Source: Rutstroemia sp. NJR-2017a BVV2
Taxonomy: Eukaryota; Ascomycota; Leotiomycetes; Helotiales; Rutstroemiaceae
NCBI GenBank assembly: GCA_002946415.1
Contig: NJPS01000033.1
Location: 558,001-622,000 of the forward strand
DNA: 64,000 bases
Direction of reading: 5' to 3'
The position numbers and the translations under genes are program-made. Each line of letters opens with the position of its first letter. Position 1 is the first letter of the stretch. A model generated the notes under the pieces. The model was given only the letters and a program-made list of their open reading frames with translations, did not search any database and was not told where the DNA came from. Of the stretch, positions 61,315 to 64,000 are shown in pieces.

Positions 61315-62311
61315 AATGCCGGCTTCAGTTTGTCCAATGCTATCTGTACCACAAGAACAGAACTGACATGAATTGACCAATAGTTTGGATTCACAGTTAG
61401 CCTATCTATCAGACAGATATTACCGTTGTCTAGTTATACGATCAATACAAGTTCGAAACAGCCCATCGCTTATGCACCGATGGCTGTGCGACCCTACTTC
61501 ATATCACCGATTACTTCTGTAGGATTGCGCCCAATACGCCATTGGCTGTTTTGCGTGCTATTTCCCCTCACTTGGAAGCTCGCATCCTTCCTTCTGATTG
61601 CCCGTCATCTAGCTAACGTTTGCGGGAGAGTCTGCCACATATCTCATGCGGCATGCCTGACTGCGGCAACATGCCATGGCGCGATCCTTAAACATAAACT
61701 GCGGTTTTATCTCAGCTCCTCCAGAGGATAATTTATATAATTTATCCTACAAGTTCATCCTAACACCATTCTTAATCTTGTGAATCATTACACTACTCGT
61801 TGTGAATATCTGATCAATCTTGCTTTCGTTTGCTTGTTGCATACTGAGTTCAATTCAGTCATATCAGAGTCTGTATCACCGTCACAAAGTCGTGAATAGC
61901 AGATCAACGGGTATGGTTCCGGCTTGGCTCCTAGTTTCCGGTCCGTTCTATCACGAGGGTATCTGCTGACCAAAGTAGAAATAGTAAGGAATATCTGTCG
62001 AAGCCTACGTCTTTTACTGTCTGCCGTTCAAACCGGACCTTGGTACAGCTTGCTATTTAGCGCCATTCAACCACAACACATCTAAGGTTATTAGTACCAA
62101 CGAGTCGTGGGATTGTGAATCCAGGTACCACATTTACACCAGCCTCAAGGTCTATAAAGGGATCCAGCCACCCAGGTATATTGTCGTGCTACTATCATCA
62201 TTTTGATCTGCAACTTCATCTTCGATTGATCAAGTAGACGATATATTTATTATTCTTATATCAATTCCGGAGATCTCTCATTGACATCCAACTCCTCCAC
62301 TCAACGACAAG

Positions 62312-64000
62312 ATGCCTATCCTCTATCATGTGGCCAGACCGGACGAGGTTCGTATACATCAGCTGGATTGATATGTCTTCTGCTAACACTTGCTAGTACC
62401 TCGCCGTCACTGGTTTGAATATCAAGAGAGTCAAAATATGCAAGAGCGCCTGTGTGTGGCCCTTCCAGAGGGTAAGTTCCCCCAATTCTTCGTCCTCCGA
62501 CACCTCGAGGCTAAATCTACACAGGTCCAACGGTTCAGCATTCAACCTCAAGACTACTCTCTATCACTACAGGCTATGACACGGGAGAAACTTCAGTTCC
62601 TTCTACCAGTCGTATTTACCGTCGGACCTGATGTCAACCAACGAGGCGACAATGCCCGTACGGCTACGGAAGAACAAAATCATGATGCAGAAGACAGTGG
62701 TGACGCTTTAATGAAATTTGCCATGCTCTTAGCCGAAGGCAACGATGGCAAGGGAGACGGTAGAGATAACCATATTACCCAGATTGTCACCGGTATCATC
62801 GAAGGTGAAACCCGTGTGCTCGTCAGTTCCATGTCCATGGAAGAGATTTTCACCGAGCGCGAGGAATTCAAGAAGAAGATCTTCAAAAACATTCAATCCG
62901 AACTGAGCCAATTCGGTCTCAAGATCTACAACGCCAACGTCAAGGAACTCAAAGATGCACCCAAGTCCAACTACTTCGAATCCCTCAGCAAGAAGGCACA
63001 CGAGGGAGCTTTCAATCAAGCCCGTATCGACGTAGCAGAAGCTCAACGTAAAGGTAACGTCGGAGAAGCCCAACGCCAGGGTGAACAAAACCGGGACATC
63101 GCCAAGATTCAAGCCGAGACCGCCGTCCAGAAAACCGAACGAGACAGCGAAAAAGCCCGCGCTGAAGCCACCCTCGCGACGCGCAAAACCGAATACAACC
63201 GCGACGTCAGCCTCGCCCAAATCCAAGCCACCCGCGCCACCGAAGTCCGCGACGAGGAGCTCCGCAAGGAGGTCGAAGTCAAGCGCGCACAGACCGAGCT
63301 GGAGAGACTGCGTGCTTCAGACGTCGTCAAAGCTACCATTCTCCGTGAATCCCAACAGCAAGCCGCCGACGCCAAGAACTACGAGGAGCAAGCCCGCTCC
63401 AACGCCGAGTTCTACAGCGAGCAAAAAGCCGCCGATGCACGCGCTTACAAGGAGGAAGCCCGCGCCAACGCAGAATTCTACAGCGGGCAGAAAACTGCTG
63501 ACGTCCTCGCCTACCGTATGAAAATCGAAGCCGAAGCCAAATTCCACGCCGCCTCCCGCGAAGCCGAAGCCGCGCTTCTACGCCAGCAGAAAGAAGCTCA
63601 AGGTATGTCGGCCATGGCGAGCGCCTATGCCGATATGGCGAAGGCGATGGGCGGACCACAGGGTCTGCTTCATTACCTGATGATTGAGAAGGGAACGTTC
63701 GTTGAGCTGGCCAATGCCAATGCTACCGCGGTCCGGGGTATGAACCCTAAGATGACGATCTGGAATACGGGCGCACAGGCGGGTGGAAATGGAGAAGGCT
63801 CAAATGCCACTGGTATGGGCGGGGTGGATAGTATTAGAAATATGTACCAGATGCTGCCGCCGCTGATGTCGACGATTCATGAGCAGACGGGGATGACGTT
63901 GCCGGAGTGGCAGTATGGGAAGTTGGGCGCAGTGCCGGAGGAGGAGGCGCCGAAGACGAATGGGAAGGCGCGGCTTAATGGTCCGAATGGTACTAATGGG
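62312..64000 (+). CDS. Flotillin-like SPFH-domain protein, cut by window end
   Basis: Exons 62312-62347 and 62397-62471, then a long exon from 62525 that runs off the right edge, give 529 aa so far without a stop. Introns are 49 and 53 nt and preserve frame. The N-terminal SPFH/band-7 domain reads MPILYHVARPDEYLAVTG, with ITQIVTGIIEGETRVLVSSM and the GLKIYNANVKEL strand typical of flotillins. A long Ala/Glu/Arg-rich coiled coil follows (about 235-400), with EAQ/ARAEA/NAEFYSEQK-type repeats. The C-terminal part (EKGTFVELANANATAVRGMN) is the flotillin end, followed by a fungal Gly/Asn-rich tail. Flotillins form hairpin-anchored scaffolds in sterol-rich membrane domains. Identification is secure; only the extreme C-terminus is missing. 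Confidence 0.92.

Larger units (their letters stand above)
60652..62311. other. Intergenic with repeat and three hairpins
   Basis: The part 61121-61314 is unusually structured (see separate entries). The rest shows no gene; frame 61426-61731 (+) is open but unremarkable. The right end is the promoter and leader of the flotillin gene. Confidence 0.55.

Overview
This is nuclear DNA of a filamentous ascomycete (Pezizomycotina). The evidence is the gene architecture: short introns of about 47-150 nt with GTRAGT-type donors and CTRAC-type branch points. The protein families also fit, including an AreA GATA-like/DUF3295 regulator, an AA11 chitin LPMO, a GT71 mannosyltransferase, a fungal flotillin and a Lsb5-type VHS/GAT adaptor. 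A Helotiales/Leotiomycetes-like fungus is my guess; the sequence alone does not prove the class. No tRNA, rRNA, CRISPR or intact transposon was recognised.

The window has two halves. The left half (about 1-30 kb) is very gene-poor. It holds a YeeE/YedE sulfur-transport protein (1152-2260), a stretch that looks like a decayed gene near 3.5-4.2 kb, a small three-exon gene hidden in the first desert (10704-11235, minus), and the AreA GATA-like/DUF3295 regulator (13064-14908, minus). Upstream of the regulator lie about 15 kb (14909-29933) with no supportable gene. That desert is full of pyrimidine tracts, microsatellites and clusters of GTAC palindromes, and looks like a large upstream regulatory or non-coding-RNA domain rather than transposon debris.

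The right half (about 30-64 kb) is ordinary and gene-dense. It contains a CCCH + CHY zinc-finger protein, a decayed gene, an AA11-CBM18 LPMO, a tail-anchored coiled-coil protein, a large unrecognised 852-aa protein, an ankyrin-like relic, an Lsb5-like endocytic adaptor, a dynamin-family GTPase with an unusual basic disordered insert, GDP-mannose pyrophosphorylase A, a class III old yellow enzyme, a GT71 mannosyltransferase, a PPSY-motif protein and a flotillin cut by the right edge.

The genes form no biosynthetic cluster. Loose themes are membrane traffic and lipid domains (dynamin, Lsb5, flotillin), mannosylation (GMPPA, GT71) and chitin or cell wall (AA11-CBM18). Exon coordinates were worked out by hand by matching splice sites to reading frame. 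Where the spliced length comes out as whole codons and the protein reads through, they are reliable; uncertain ends are stated in each entry.
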